NCBI RefSeq assembly: GCF_004349105.1
Contig: NZ_SMLB01000001.1
Coordinates: forward strand, 62,001 to 126,000
Source of the DNA: Jiangella aurantiaca
GTDB lineage: Bacteria > Actinomycetota > Actinomycetes > Jiangellales > Jiangellaceae
DNA length: 64,000 bases
Direction of reading: 5' to 3'
Positions 31,666 through 41,287 of the stretch are shown here, one piece after another. Made by a program: the position numbers and the translations under genes. The notes beneath the pieces were generated by a model. It made no database searches. It was not told the DNA's origin and saw nothing but the letters and a program-made list of their open reading frames with translations. Position 1 is the first letter of the stretch, and each line of letters opens with the position of its first letter.

Positions 31666-32973
31666 GTGAGAATCACCGTCGTCGCCCTGGGCAAGATAGG
31701 GCTGCCACTCGCCGTCCAGTTCGCCGCCAAGGGTCACGAGGTCATCGGCGTCGATGTCAACGAGACCGTCGTCGACCTCGTGAACAAGGGGGACGAGCCC
31801 TTCCCCGGTGAGGACCAGCTGGCCGAGAAGCTGTCCGAGGTGGTGACCGCCGGCCGGCTGCGGGCCACCACCGACTACGCCGACGCCGTCCCCGGCAGCG
31901 ACGCCGTCGTCCTGGTGGTGCCGTTGTTCGTCGACGACACCACCGGAGAGCCTGACTTCGGCTGGATGGACTCCGCCACCCAGTCGCTGGCCGAGAACCT
32001 GACGCCGGGCACGCTGGTCTCCTACGAGACCACACTGCCGGTCGGTACCACCCGGAACCGGTGGCGGCCGCTCATCGAGAAGGTGTCCGGCCTCACCGAG
32101 GGCACCGACTTCCATCTGGTGTTCTCGCCCGAGCGGGTGCTCACCGGCCGAATCTTCGCCGACCTGCGGAAGTACCCGAAGCTCATCGGCGGCCTGACGC
32201 CGTCCGGCGCCGAGCGGGCGCGCGCGTTCTACGAGGCCGTCCTCGACTTCGACGAGCGGCCCGACCTCGCCCGCGGCAACGGCGTCTGGGACCTCGGCAG
32301 CGCCGAGGCGGCCGAGATGGCCAAGCTCGCCGAGACCACTTACCGCGACGTCAACATCGGCCTGGCCAACCAGTTCGGCCGGTTCGCCGCCGCCAACGGC
32401 ATCGACGTCTTCCAGGTCATCGAGGCGTCGAACTCGCAGCCCTACAGCCACATCCACCGGCCCGGCATCGCGGTCGGCGGGCACTGCATCCCGGTGTACC
32501 CGCGGCTGTACCTGTGGACCGACCCCGACGCCTCCGTCGTCCGGGCCGCCCGCGAGGCCAATGTCGGCATGCCGGAGTACACGATCGGCCTGGTCGAGGC
32601 GGCGTTCGGCGGCTCGCTGACCGGCGCGCGGGTCGTCGTGCTGGGAGCGGCGTACCGTGGCAAGGTGAAGGAGACGGCATTCTCCGGCGTCTTCCCGACG
32701 GTGCGCGCGCTGCGCGACCGCGGCGCCGAGGTGTTCGTGCACGACCCCATGTACACCGACGACGAGCTGCGCGGGCTCGGCTTCGAGCCGTACCACTTGG
32801 GTGAGCCGGCCGACGCCGTCGTCGTGCAGGCCGACCACCCCGAGTACGCCGAGGTCGGCTCCGCCGACGTCCCTGGCGCGAAGGTCCTGGTCGACGGCCG
32901 CGACGTCACCGACGCCGCGCGCTGGGACGGCGTCACGCGCATCGTCGTCGGCCAGGCATCCTCCCCGGCATGA
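31666..32973 (+). CDS. Nucleotide-sugar dehydrogenase, WecC-like
   Basis: NAD-dependent C6 oxidation of a UDP-sugar, likely UDP-ManNAc given its divergent partner wecB. The 435-aa protein starts VRITVVALGKIGLPLAVQFA, with Ala in place of the first Gly of the dinucleotide motif. Substrate and catalytic features are SPERVLTGR, KLAETTYRDVNIG and GGHCIPVYP with Cys274. GTG 31666 is preceded by GAGGT 6 nt upstream. The stop overlaps the next gene (ATGA). UDP-GlcNAc as substrate is an alternative. Confidence 0.88.
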   Translation: MRITVVALGKIGLPLAVQFAAKGHEVIGVDVNETVVDLVNKGDEPFPGEDQLAEKLSEVVTAGRLRATTDYADAVPGSDAVVLVVPLFVDDTTGEPDFGWMDSATQSLAENLTPGTLVSYETTLPVGTTRNRWRPLIEKVSGLTEGTDFHLVFSPERVLTGRIFADLRKYPKLIGGLTPSGAERARAFYEAVLDFDERPDLARGNGVWDLGSAEAAEMAKLAETTYRDVNIGLANQFGRFAAANGIDVFQVIEASNSQPYSHIHRPGIAVGGHCIPVYPRLYLWTDPDASVVRAAREANVGMPEYTIGLVEAAFGGSLTGARVVVLGAAYRGKVKETAFSGVFPTVRALRDRGAEVFVHDPMYTDDELRGLGFEPYHLGEPADAVVVQADHPEYAEVGSADVPGAKVLVDGRDVTDAARWDGVTRIVVGQASSPA

Positions 32974-35546
32974 CCTCCGACCCGGCCACGGCGGCCGGCC
33001 GCCCGCACGTCGTCATGCTGGTGGCCAACGACGTCATCACTGATAGCCGGGTCAAGAAGGAGGCGCAGGCCGTCGCCGATGCCGGGCACCGGGTCACTGT
33101 GCTCGGCGTCGCCGCGGACGGCCGCCGGTCGCTGGAGCTGCTCGGCGACGTGCTGGTCGTCCGGGTGCCGGTGGCGTTCCAGCTGCGCGACGAGCGGGAC
33201 CGGAAGCGCCGCTCGCACCGTGACTGGCGCCCGCCGTTCGTCGGGTATCCGGTCAAGTCCGCGCAGGTGGCGCGCAAGCAGGCGCTGAAGGCGCGGCGCG
33301 GCGAGCTGGCCGGCCGGTCCAGCGGTGGCCTCGGGGACAGGCTTGCGGGATTGCGGCTGAGCGCCGCCGAGCGGGCTGCCTGGCTGCGTGCCGGCGTCGG
33401 CAACCGGGCCGACAAGGCGTTCCGGTTCGGCTGGCGGGCCTGGGACGGCGTCGCCGCCCGGACCCCGTGGCCGGCCCGCTGGCGGCTGGTGCACCCGCAG
33501 GCCTACGACTACGAGCTGGCGTTCGGGCCGCTGCTGGACCAGCTGGCGCCCGACGCCGTCCACGCACACGACATGCACGTCATCGGCGTCGCGATGCGCG
33601 CGGCCGAGCGGGCCCGTCGGCAGGGCCGCCGGCTCGCCGTCGTCTACGACGCGCACGAGTACGTCCCCGGGCTGTCGCGCTACGGCGCCCGGACGCCTCG
33701 GTTCATCGCCGCCTGGGCGCACCACGAACGCGAGTACATCGGCCGCGCCGACCGCGTCGTCACCGTCAGTCCGGCCATCGCCCGCACGCTGCACCGCCGG
33801 TACCGCCTCGACCGCGAGCCGGCCGTCGTCATCAACTCGCCGAGCATGACGGAGCTGGCCGACGGCGACGTGCCCGGGCTGCGGTCGCGCATCGGCCTCG
33901 CGCCGGACGTGCCGCTGCTGGTCTACAGCGGCGGCGTCACCAAGGCCCGCGGCGTCGAGACCGCCGTCGAGGCGCTGCCGTCGCTGCCCGGCGTGCACCT
34001 GGCGGTCGTGTCCGTCCCGCACATCGACATCGCACCGGTCGAGCAGCTGCGCGCGCTGGCCGGGCGGCTCGGCGTCGAGGACCGCGTGCACTTCCTCGAC
34101 CCGGTGCGGCCACACGAGGTGGTGGCGTTCCTCTCCTCGGCCGACGTCGGGCTGATCCCGATTCTGCGCTACCCCAGCCACGAGATGGCGCTGCCGAACA
34201 AGGTCTTCGAGTACGCCTTCGCCGGCCTGCCGGTCGTCACCAGCGACATGCCGAGCCTGACGGAGTTCATGGAGCAGTCCGGCATCGGCGAGGTGTACCG
34301 CGTCGGCGACGCCGCCGACCTCGCCGCCAAGGTCCGCACCGTCCTGGCGGACCCCGCACCGTACCGGGCCCGGCTGGAGCGGCCGGAGTTCCGCCAGGAG
34401 GTCTCCTGGGAGGGCCAGGCGCTGCGGCTGCGCCAGCTGTACGCCGACCTGCTCGGGACGGTGGGTGCAGATGCGCCGGCCGTGGCGCCGGCTGCGACCG
34501 AGAAGTCGACGCCGCACCTGCTGATCGGCCCGTCGAACAGCGCTGGGCAGGGCTGGCGGTGGGCGCGCGCCGTCGAGCGGTACGCGCCGCCGGCGACGGC
34601 CGAGAACCTCATGGCCGAAGCGGGCACGTTCGCCTTCCGGGCCGACCACGTCGTACCGGCCGAGCGGTTCCTGAACGACGCCGCCTGGGTGGTCGGGTTC
34701 GCCGACCACGTGCTGCGCACCGCCACCCATGTGCTGTTCGAGGCGGCCCGGCCGGTGCTCGGCCAGGCCCGCGGGCAGCTGTTCGTCGAGGACCTGCCGA
34801 CGCTGCGGGCGGCCGGCATCGCGGCAGGGGTGATCCTGCACGGATCCGAGGTCCGCGACCCGCGCCGGCACCGCGAGCTGTTCCGGTACTCGCCGTTCGC
34901 CGACCGCGACGACCCCCTGACGCAGCGGCTGCAGCAGGCCACGCAGGTGGTGCTGGGACACCTCCGCGACTTCGACGGCCCGCGCTTCGTCACCACGCCC
35001 GACCTGCTCGACTTCGTCGACGGCGCCCAGTGGCTGCCCGTGGTGGTCGACGCCGACGACCTCGCCACCGACCGGCCGGTGCTGGAGCGGCCGGTGCCGG
35101 TCGTGCTGCACGCGCCGTCGCGGGGCGCGCTCAAGGGCTCCGCCGCCGCCGATCCCGTGCTGCGCGACCTGCACGACCGCGGGCTGATCGAGTACCGGCG
35201 GGTCGAGGGCGTGCCGCACACCGAGCTGATGGCCCGCGTGCGGGAGGCCGACATCGTGGTCGACCAGTTGCTGCTCGGGTCGTACGGCGTGCTGGCCTGC
35301 GAGGCGATGGCGGCCGGCCGGGTCACCGTCGGGCACGTCGCGGATCACGTCCGGGCCGCGATTCCGGCCGAGCTGCCGATCGTCGAGGCGACGCCGGACG
35401 ATCTCGGCGCCGTCGTCGAGCGCCTGGTGGCCGAGCGCGAGCCCGCGATCAAGACGGCGGCGGCCGGCCCCGACTTCGTCCGCCGGTTCCACGACGGACG
35501 GGCGTCGGCGCGGGTCCTGGCGCCGTTCCTGGGTGTGGGGGACTGA
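32970..35546 (+). CDS. Two-domain glycosyltransferase: GT4 then AGQG domain (reverse order)
   Basis: The 858-aa protein carries the same two modules as the gene at 22627 but in opposite order. GT4 (about 10-495) has VVMLVANDVITDSRVKKEAQ, VVYDAHEYVPGLSRYG, VVTVSPAIARTL, LVYSGGVTKARGVETAVEAL and NKVFEYAFAGLPVVTSDMPS. The C-terminal AGQG domain (about 505-855) has LLIGPSNSAGQGWRWARAVE, LHGSEVRDPRRH, VVLHAPSRGALKGS and EADIVVDQLLLGSYGVLACE followed by AMAAGR. ATG overlaps the dehydrogenase stop. A small hairpin follows the stop. Confidence 0.82.
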   Translation: MTSDPATAAGRPHVVMLVANDVITDSRVKKEAQAVADAGHRVTVLGVAADGRRSLELLGDVLVVRVPVAFQLRDERDRKRRSHRDWRPPFVGYPVKSAQVARKQALKARRGELAGRSSGGLGDRLAGLRLSAAERAAWLRAGVGNRADKAFRFGWRAWDGVAARTPWPARWRLVHPQAYDYELAFGPLLDQLAPDAVHAHDMHVIGVAMRAAERARRQGRRLAVVYDAHEYVPGLSRYGARTPRFIAAWAHHEREYIGRADRVVTVSPAIARTLHRRYRLDREPAVVINSPSMTELADGDVPGLRSRIGLAPDVPLLVYSGGVTKARGVETAVEALPSLPGVHLAVVSVPHIDIAPVEQLRALAGRLGVEDRVHFLDPVRPHEVVAFLSSADVGLIPILRYPSHEMALPNKVFEYAFAGLPVVTSDMPSLTEFMEQSGIGEVYRVGDAADLAAKVRTVLADPAPYRARLERPEFRQEVSWEGQALRLRQLYADLLGTVGADAPAVAPAATEKSTPHLLIGPSNSAGQGWRWARAVERYAPPATAENLMAEAGTFAFRADHVVPAERFLNDAAWVVGFADHVLRTATHVLFEAARPVLGQARGQLFVEDLPTLRAAGIAAGVILHGSEVRDPRRHRELFRYSPFADRDDPLTQRLQQATQVVLGHLRDFDGPRFVTTPDLLDFVDGAQWLPVVVDADDLATDRPVLERPVPVVLHAPSRGALKGSAAADPVLRDLHDRGLIEYRRVEGVPHTELMARVREADIVVDQLLLGSYGVLACEAMAAGRVTVGHVADHVRAAIPAELPIVEATPDDLGAVVERLVAEREPAIKTAAAGPDFVRRFHDGRASARVLAPFLGVGD

Positions 35547-35549
35547 ACC

Positions 35550-35567
35550 GAATCGTCCGAACGATTC
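35550..35567. terminator. Short hairpin after the GT4-AGQG gene
   Basis: GAATCGT (35550-35556) and ACGATTC (35561-35567) pair across CCGA, starting 4 nt after the stop codon. It is probably part of a terminator, without a T tract. Confidence 0.45.
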
Positions 35568-35661
35568 CCGACAACGGGTTGCGTGGCTTGTGTGACTGGT
35601 GAGACTGTTGATGCATCAGTAGTCATCTGAAGCATCACACCTGGTCGGCGGGGGACGAGTC

Positions 35662-37599
35662 GTGACGGTCACCAAGGCGGGTCTGGCGGGCGCGCTCGTC
35701 GCGTTCGCGATGGCGCCGGTCGTGCCCTCGTGGGCCGCTCCGGAGGTGCCACCGACGGGGACGGGCACGCCGGCCGTGCCGGCGGAGACCGCGCCGACCG
35801 CCGACGACCTGCAGATGATCAGCCTCCCGGTCGCGGCCGGCGGGTTCGGGCGGCTGCCCAGCCTGCCGCCGGCGCCCGGCGGTGCGCCGCGCGAGTTCGC
35901 CGACGTCACCGCGCAGATCCCCATCGTCTACACCGAGGAGTACACCGTCCGGCCGTTCCGGCTGGCGGCCGTCACCTGGACCGGCGCCGCCCCGGTGCAG
36001 GCGTGGGTGCGCGTGCGCTCCGACGGCACGTGGTCGCCGTGGTACGAGCTGCCGGGCGGCGACGACCACCAGCCCGACCCCGGCACCGCCGAGGCGGCGG
36101 CCACCCGCAACGGGACCGACCCGCTGCTGGTGCCGGAGTCCGACGGCATCCAGGTCCGCGTCGACGGCGCGCAGGCCGGAGCCCGCCGGCCGGCCGACCT
36201 CAGGCTGGACCTCGTCGAGCCGGGCACGGCGCCGGCCATGAAGTCCGACGCGCCGGAGCTCGCCGTCAGCGGCGGCCCGACGATCTACAGCCGGGCGCAG
36301 TGGGGCGCCGACGAGTCGCTGCGGGCCGACCCGCCCAGCTACGGCGAGGTGCGCGGCGCGTTCGTGCACCACACCGTCAGCGCGAACGCGTACAGCTCCG
36401 GCGACGTCCCCGCGCTGATCAGGTCGATCTACGTCTACCACGTGCGGTCACGCGGCTGGAACGACATCGGCTACAACTTCGTCATCGACCGCTTCGGCCG
36501 CATCTGGGAGGGCCGCTACGGCGGCGTCGACCGCGCGGTCGTCGGCGCGCACACCCAGGGCTACAACGACGACGCCTTCGCCGCGTCCGCACTGGGCACC
36601 TATGAGAACACCGCGCCGCCCAGCGTCATGCTCGGCGCGTACTCCCGGCTGTTCGCGTGGAAGTTCCGCCTCCACGGCGTCCGCCCGCTGCGCCAGGTCA
36701 ACTACGACGGCGAGGCGTGGCCGGCCATCGCCGGGCACCGCGACGCCGCCGCGACGGCCTGCCCCGGCGACGCCCTGTACGCGCGGCTGGGCACCATCCG
36801 CTCCGGCACGCTGCGGCAGATGGGCATCGGCGGCGACGCCACCGGCGGCCGCGACGTCAACGGCGGCGGCCGGTCCGACCTCATGGCCCGGCAACGGTCG
36901 GACGGCTCGTTCTGGCTCTGGCCGGGCGGTAGCTCGGCCGGGTACGGCAGCCGCATCCCGTTCGGCACCGGCTGGTCGTCCATGGTCTCCGCCGCGCTGC
37001 CTGGCGACTGGGACGGCGACGGTCACGACGACGTCATCGCCCGTAGCTCGACCGGCGGCCTCTGGCTGTACTCCGGCCGGTCCGACCGGGGTTTCGCGGC
37101 GCAGCGGCGCATCGGCACCGGCTGGGCCGGGTTCACCGCCGTGGTCGCGCCGGGCGACTGGGACCGCGACGGCCGGGTCGACCTCATCGCCCGCCGCCGC
37201 GACGGCGTGCTCGTGCTGTACCCGGGCGACGGCCGCGGCGGGTTCCGCACCGCTCGCGTCATCGGCACCGGCTGGGCCGGGTTCACCGCCATCGTCGGCC
37301 CGGGCGACTGGAGCAGCGACGGCGTCGCCGACCTCATCGCGCGGCTGCCCAACGGCGGACTGCTGCTCTACCCGGGCAACGGCTCGGGCGGCTTCGGCAA
37401 GGCGCGGAGCATCGGCACCGGCTGGGCCGGGTTCACGGGCATCGCCGCGGCGGGCGACGTGGACGACGACTACGTCCTGGACCTCGTCGCGTGGAAGGCG
37501 GACGGCACGATGATCCTCTATCCCGGCAGCGGGACGGGCGCCTTCCTGCCGAGCCGGGCCATCGGTACCGGCTGGAACGCCTTCGACCTGCGCAGCTGA
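35662..37599 (+). CDS. Secreted PGRP/Amidase_2 N-acetylmuramoyl-L-alanine amidase with FG-GAP repeats
   Basis: Predicted zinc amidase cleaving the lactyl-amide bond of peptidoglycan outside the cell. The signal peptide ends near VPSWAAP. A jelly-roll-like region spans about 60-195, and the amidase domain about 205-385. That domain has IYSRAQWGADESLR, VHHTVSANAYSS, GWNDIGYNFVIDRFGRIWEG, and AGHRDAAATACPGD with the second zinc His. The C-terminus holds about five FG-GAP-like repeats (PGDWDGDGHDDVIAR, IGTGWAGFTA, LYPGDGRGGF), probably wall-binding. Start GTG follows GGGGGA. Confidence 0.93.
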   Translation: MTVTKAGLAGALVAFAMAPVVPSWAAPEVPPTGTGTPAVPAETAPTADDLQMISLPVAAGGFGRLPSLPPAPGGAPREFADVTAQIPIVYTEEYTVRPFRLAAVTWTGAAPVQAWVRVRSDGTWSPWYELPGGDDHQPDPGTAEAAATRNGTDPLLVPESDGIQVRVDGAQAGARRPADLRLDLVEPGTAPAMKSDAPELAVSGGPTIYSRAQWGADESLRADPPSYGEVRGAFVHHTVSANAYSSGDVPALIRSIYVYHVRSRGWNDIGYNFVIDRFGRIWEGRYGGVDRAVVGAHTQGYNDDAFAASALGTYENTAPPSVMLGAYSRLFAWKFRLHGVRPLRQVNYDGEAWPAIAGHRDAAATACPGDALYARLGTIRSGTLRQMGIGGDATGGRDVNGGGRSDLMARQRSDGSFWLWPGGSSAGYGSRIPFGTGWSSMVSAALPGDWDGDGHDDVIARSSTGGLWLYSGRSDRGFAAQRRIGTGWAGFTAVVAPGDWDRDGRVDLIARRRDGVLVLYPGDGRGGFRTARVIGTGWAGFTAIVGPGDWSSDGVADLIARLPNGGLLLYPGNGSGGFGKARSIGTGWAGFTGIAAAGDVDDDYVLDLVAWKADGTMILYPGSGTGAFLPSRAIGTGWNAFDLRS

Positions 37600-37634
37600 G
37601 CGGCGGTTCGCGGTGGGTGGGTGAGCGGTATCAC

Positions 37635-38600
37635 TCAGAGCAGTGTCGAGCTGCGACCGCCCGGCGCCGGGTAGCGCAGGTACGCCAGCCGAGCGGCCTC
37701 CTCGCGGCCGCGCCGGATCGTCTCGAGCAGGTAGCCGATGCCTAGCGTGCCCACCGCGATGATGGAGACGGCCGCCGCCAGGAACGCCGTGGGGAACCGC
37801 GGTACCAGTCCGGTCTCGAGGAACTCGGCGATCACGGGAATGCCGAGGATCAGCGCCACCGCGCCGAACAGGCCGGCGAGTACGCCGTGGAACAGCGTGG
37901 GCCGTTCGTGACGGGTGACCGTGACGAGCCATCGGAGAATCCGCAACCCGTCGCGGTAGGTGCGGAGTTTGCTCTCGCTGCCGTCCGGGCGCTCTTTGTA
38001 TCCGACCGGCATCTCGGCCACCGGAACGCGTAGCCGCAGCGAATGGATGGTCAGTTCGGTTTCGATCTCGAATTCCCGGGACAGGGCCGGGAACGATTTC
38101 ACGTACCGCCGGGAGAACGCACGGTAGCCGCTGAGCAGGTCGGTGATCTGGCGGCCGAACAGGGTGCCGACAACGCCGTTGAACAGCCGGTTGCCCAGGA
38201 CGTGGCCAACCCGGTAGGCGGTCTCGCTGACGTGTGTCCGGACCCCGACGACGTGATCGTACGGGCCGTCGAGCAACACCTTGACCAGCATGGACGCGGA
38301 TGAGGCGTCGTACGTGTCGTCGCCGTCGACCAGCACGTAGACGTCGGCGTCGACGTCGGCGAAGGCGCGGCGCACGACGTTGCCCTTGCCCTGCCGTGAC
38401 TCGGTGCGGACGACGGCGCCCGCGGCGAGCGCCTCCGCGACAGTCGCGTCGGTGGAGTTGTTGTCGTAGACGTAGATGGTCGCGTCGGGCAGTGCGGCCC
38501 GGATGTCGGTCACCACGGCCGCTATTGCGACCGCCTCGTTATGGCACGGAATGATCACAGCGATGGCCGGCCCACCCGATTCTTGCACGCCATCCTCCAT
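37635..38600 (-). CDS. Membrane glycosyltransferase family 2, polyprenyl-phosphate type (DPM/GtrB-like)
   Basis: About 321 aa with a GT-A domain (IAVIIPCHNEAVAIAAVV, VYDNNSTDATV, VLVDGDDTYD with DXD, TDLLSGYRAFSRRYVKSFP, FEIETELTIHSLR) and two C-terminal hydrophobic helices. It is predicted to transfer a sugar to polyprenyl phosphate on the inner face, supplying donors to extracytoplasmic transferases such as the divergent YfhO-like protein. A TAGATA box ends 6 nt before ATG 38600 (leaderless). GTG 38588 with GGAGG is an alternative, as is ATG 38606. Confidence 0.88.
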   Translation of the reverse strand: MEDGVQESGGPAIAVIIPCHNEAVAIAAVVTDIRAALPDATIYVYDNNSTDATVAEALAAGAVVRTESRQGKGNVVRRAFADVDADVYVLVDGDDTYDASSASMLVKVLLDGPYDHVVGVRTHVSETAYRVGHVLGNRLFNGVVGTLFGRQITDLLSGYRAFSRRYVKSFPALSREFEIETELTIHSLRLRVPVAEMPVGYKERPDGSESKLRTYRDGLRILRWLVTVTRHERPTLFHGVLAGLFGAVALILGIPVIAEFLETGLVPRFPTAFLAAAVSIIAVGTLGIGYLLETIRRGREEAARLAYLRYPAPGGRSSTLL

Positions 38601-38622
38601 TGTCATTATCTAATGAATGACA
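38601..38622. promoter_or_regulatory. AT-rich palindromic divergent control region
   Basis: TCATTATCTAATGA (38603-38616) has perfect 6-bp arms, and wider arms TGTCATT / AATGACA also pair. It contains the TAGATA -10 box (minus strand, 38612-38607) of the GT2 gene and lies 22 nt before the YfhO-like gene. The low GC content is exceptional here. Overlap with a -10 box would suit a repressor site. Confidence 0.5.
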
Positions 38623-38644
38623 TGATACGGTCTACCTGATCGGA

Positions 38645-41287
38645 GTGCCGAATTTGTTACTCCCTCGTGACCTGATGGATTGGGGCATCACTGTGTATAC
38701 GCGCAGACCGCTGGTGAGGTTGCATGGATTGCCGGCTCTCGTGGCCGCGGTCCTCGCCGCGGGCGGCTTCGTCGTGAGCGGGATGATCCGCGGGACGTTC
38801 CCCTTCGGCGACGTGTCGCGTAACACCAACGACCTCGGCCAGCAGTTGATCCCCATGCACGCGCACCTGCGCGACGTGCTCACCGGGAGCGCCGCGGGCG
38901 ACCTGACGTTCACCTGGGGCAGCGGGTTCGGCGTTCCGTTCCTCGGCGACTACATGTCCTACATCGGCAGCACGCTGTCCTGGCTGGTGCTGCTGTTCCC
39001 GCGGGACGGCATGGACCTCGCGCTGTTCGCCATCGCCGTCGTGGCGCTGGCGTCGGCGGCGGCCGCCATGACGGCCTACCTGCGCCTGCTGCGTCCCGCC
39101 GGGCCGGCCTGGCTCGCCGTCGTCGCCGGGGTTTCGTACGCCCTGTGCGGCTGGGCCCTCGACGACGGCGCCTACATGACCATCTGGCTGCACGGGCTGG
39201 TGGCGTTCCCGGTGCTGTGCCTGCTGTGCGAGTGGATCCTGCGGCGGCGGCGGTCGTGGCTGCCCGTCTGTGTGGCCCCGTTCGTGGTGGCGCTGCTGTG
39301 GACGTCGCACTTCTACACCGTCTACATGGCGACCATCGGCGCGGCGATCGTCGTGCTGGTGCGGGTGATCTCCTACGACGCGTCGGTCTCGTGGCGAGTG
39401 CGGGTGGCCGGCGTGCTGCGCTGCGCGGTCGCCGTCGCGGCCGGCATCGGAGTGGCCGCGCCCCTGCTGGTGCCGACATTCTGGGCGGTGCGGTACTCGC
39501 GGCCGAGCCCCGAGGTCGAGTTTCATGTCATGGACTGGCTCGACTTCCTGTCGCGGCTGCTGGCCGGCAGCGAGGGCGTCGGTTCCAGCCCCGGGCTGGC
39601 CGTCGGGACGCTGATGCTGCTGCTGGCGGTCAGCCTGCCGTTCAACGCGGCGGTGCGGTGGCGCGAGCGGCTGGTGTGGACGGTCGCCATCGGGCTGACG
39701 GTGCTGAGCATGCAGGTCGCGCTGACGCACGCCGTGTGGCACGGATTCGACACCCCGAACGGCAGCCCGTTCCGTCAGGCGTTCGTCGTCGCCGGGCTGC
39801 TGGTGATCGCCGGCTGGATCTCGGGCTCGGCCGGGCTGCGCGGCGTCGTGCCGGTGGTGGCGCCGCTGGTGGTGGTCGCGGGGCTGTACGTCGCGGTGCG
39901 TTCCGGCCCGTTCGTCACACCGACCACTCGCGTGGTCGTGCCGGTGGTCGCGGCGATCGCCCTGGTCGCGTGGCTGGTCCGGCGGGTTGCGGAGCGCGGC
40001 CGGTCGCGTCCGCCGTCGTGGGTCGCGGCAGTGGCGGCGGGTGTCGTCGGTGCCGCCGTCGTGGCCGAGGCGACGGCCGGCGCGGTGGCCATCGACCAGG
40101 CCCGGGCGCAGTTCCTGTACGCCTATCCCGTCTGGAGCGACGAGAACGACCACGTCCGCGCGCTGGTGCAGGCGGCGGACGAGTGGCCGGCGGCGCGGGT
40201 GTCGCCCGGGGCACACGTCACGCAGAACGACCCCATGCTGCTGGGCGGGCAGGGGTCGCAGTACTACTCGAGCACCATCCCCGACGACCTCTCCGAGGTG
40301 CTGGCGGGCCTGGGTTTCGGGTACAGCGCCTACGTGCGGGCCAACATCGACCCTGCCAATCCGGTGCTCGACGCGGTGTTCGCCATCGGCGCCCGGGTCG
40401 TCGCCGACGACGACGGATCGCGGCCGCGGCTGGCGGAGAACCCTGACGTGGCGCCGCTGGTCACCGTCCGCCCCGCCGACCCGTGGACGTCACCGGACCC
40501 GGCGCCGTTCGGGAACCAGGAGACCGCGCTCGGCGCCGACGTCTACACCGTCCCGCGGGTGCAGCTGGCGCCCGACCCCGCGTTGTCGGTCACCGGGCGG
40601 CGGAGCGACTTCCTGCTGGAACTGGTGCCGGACGCGGTGGTGCCGGTCGAACTGCGGGTGAGGGCGTCCTGCCCGGCCGGCTCCGAGGTGTACCTCGCGG
40701 CGCCCGCCTTCGTCGGCGAGGTGCTCGACGACGCCGCCGGCTGGCGGACCGTCCTGCGGCAGACGACGCGAGCTCCGGGCGTCTACACCGGCGCTCCCGT
40801 CCTGCGGGTCGGCACCGCCGGCCCCGACGGCGCCGTCGAGGTGGCGCTGCGCGTCTACGGTCCGGCGCGGCTGCCGGCCAGCCCGCTCGGCTGCCTCGAC
40901 CGTGGGCTGCTGTCGGCCGCGGTGGCGGAGTTGCGGGCCGGCGCGCCCACGTCGATCGACGTCAGCGGCCACGGGGTCGCTGTCTCGCTGCCGCCGTCGT
41001 CGGCCACCGCGACAGTGGTGTTCGGCGTGGTGCGCACGCCCGGCTGGCGGTGCTCGGCCGGCGACGGCGCTGCTGATACGCCGGCGACGGTGGGCGGGCT
41101 GATCGCGGTGCCGGTCGAGGCCGGGGTCAGCGAGGTCTCGTGCACCTACCGGCCGCGTGGCCTGCGCATGGGCCTCGCCGTCGGCGCGGGCGCCCTTGCT
41201 GTTGTCGCCGCGCTGGGCGTCGTCGCCGTCGTCCGCCGCCGTCGTGACGACGCGGTGCTCAGCGGAGCAGGCGGAAGAACGTCCTGA
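38645..41287 (+). CDS. YfhO-like multi-pass membrane protein (GT-C type)
   Basis: An 880-aa membrane protein. The first 460 residues contain about a dozen hydrophobic helices with periplasmic loops such as FGDVSRNTNDLGQQLIPMHA and FTWGSGFGVPFLGDYMSYIG, as in YfhO proteins proposed to glycosylate wall polymers with polyprenyl-linked sugars. The remainder is a large extracytoplasmic region (about 480-845), then a final helix and RRRRDDA tail. GTG 38645 is the first in-frame start. The divergent GtrB-like gene could provide its lipid-linked donor. Its 3' end overlaps the convergent epoxide hydrolase gene by 29 bp. Confidence 0.8.
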   Translation: MPNLLLPRDLMDWGITVYTRRPLVRLHGLPALVAAVLAAGGFVVSGMIRGTFPFGDVSRNTNDLGQQLIPMHAHLRDVLTGSAAGDLTFTWGSGFGVPFLGDYMSYIGSTLSWLVLLFPRDGMDLALFAIAVVALASAAAAMTAYLRLLRPAGPAWLAVVAGVSYALCGWALDDGAYMTIWLHGLVAFPVLCLLCEWILRRRRSWLPVCVAPFVVALLWTSHFYTVYMATIGAAIVVLVRVISYDASVSWRVRVAGVLRCAVAVAAGIGVAAPLLVPTFWAVRYSRPSPEVEFHVMDWLDFLSRLLAGSEGVGSSPGLAVGTLMLLLAVSLPFNAAVRWRERLVWTVAIGLTVLSMQVALTHAVWHGFDTPNGSPFRQAFVVAGLLVIAGWISGSAGLRGVVPVVAPLVVVAGLYVAVRSGPFVTPTTRVVVPVVAAIALVAWLVRRVAERGRSRPPSWVAAVAAGVVGAAVVAEATAGAVAIDQARAQFLYAYPVWSDENDHVRALVQAADEWPAARVSPGAHVTQNDPMLLGGQGSQYYSSTIPDDLSEVLAGLGFGYSAYVRANIDPANPVLDAVFAIGARVVADDDGSRPRLAENPDVAPLVTVRPADPWTSPDPAPFGNQETALGADVYTVPRVQLAPDPALSVTGRRSDFLLELVPDAVVPVELRVRASCPAGSEVYLAAPAFVGEVLDDAAGWRTVLRQTTRAPGVYTGAPVLRVGTAGPDGAVEVALRVYGPARLPASPLGCLDRGLLSAAVAELRAGAPTSIDVSGHGVAVSLPPSSATATVVFGVVRTPGWRCSAGDGAADTPATVGGLIAVPVEAGVSEVSCTYRPRGLRMGLAVGAGALAVVAALGVVAVVRRRRDDAVLSGAGGRTS

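Noticed and set aside
41259-41287. The 29-bp overlap of convergent 3' ends as a possible antisense control region
   Set aside because: Short tail-to-tail overlaps are common in compact genomes, and no structure is visible.
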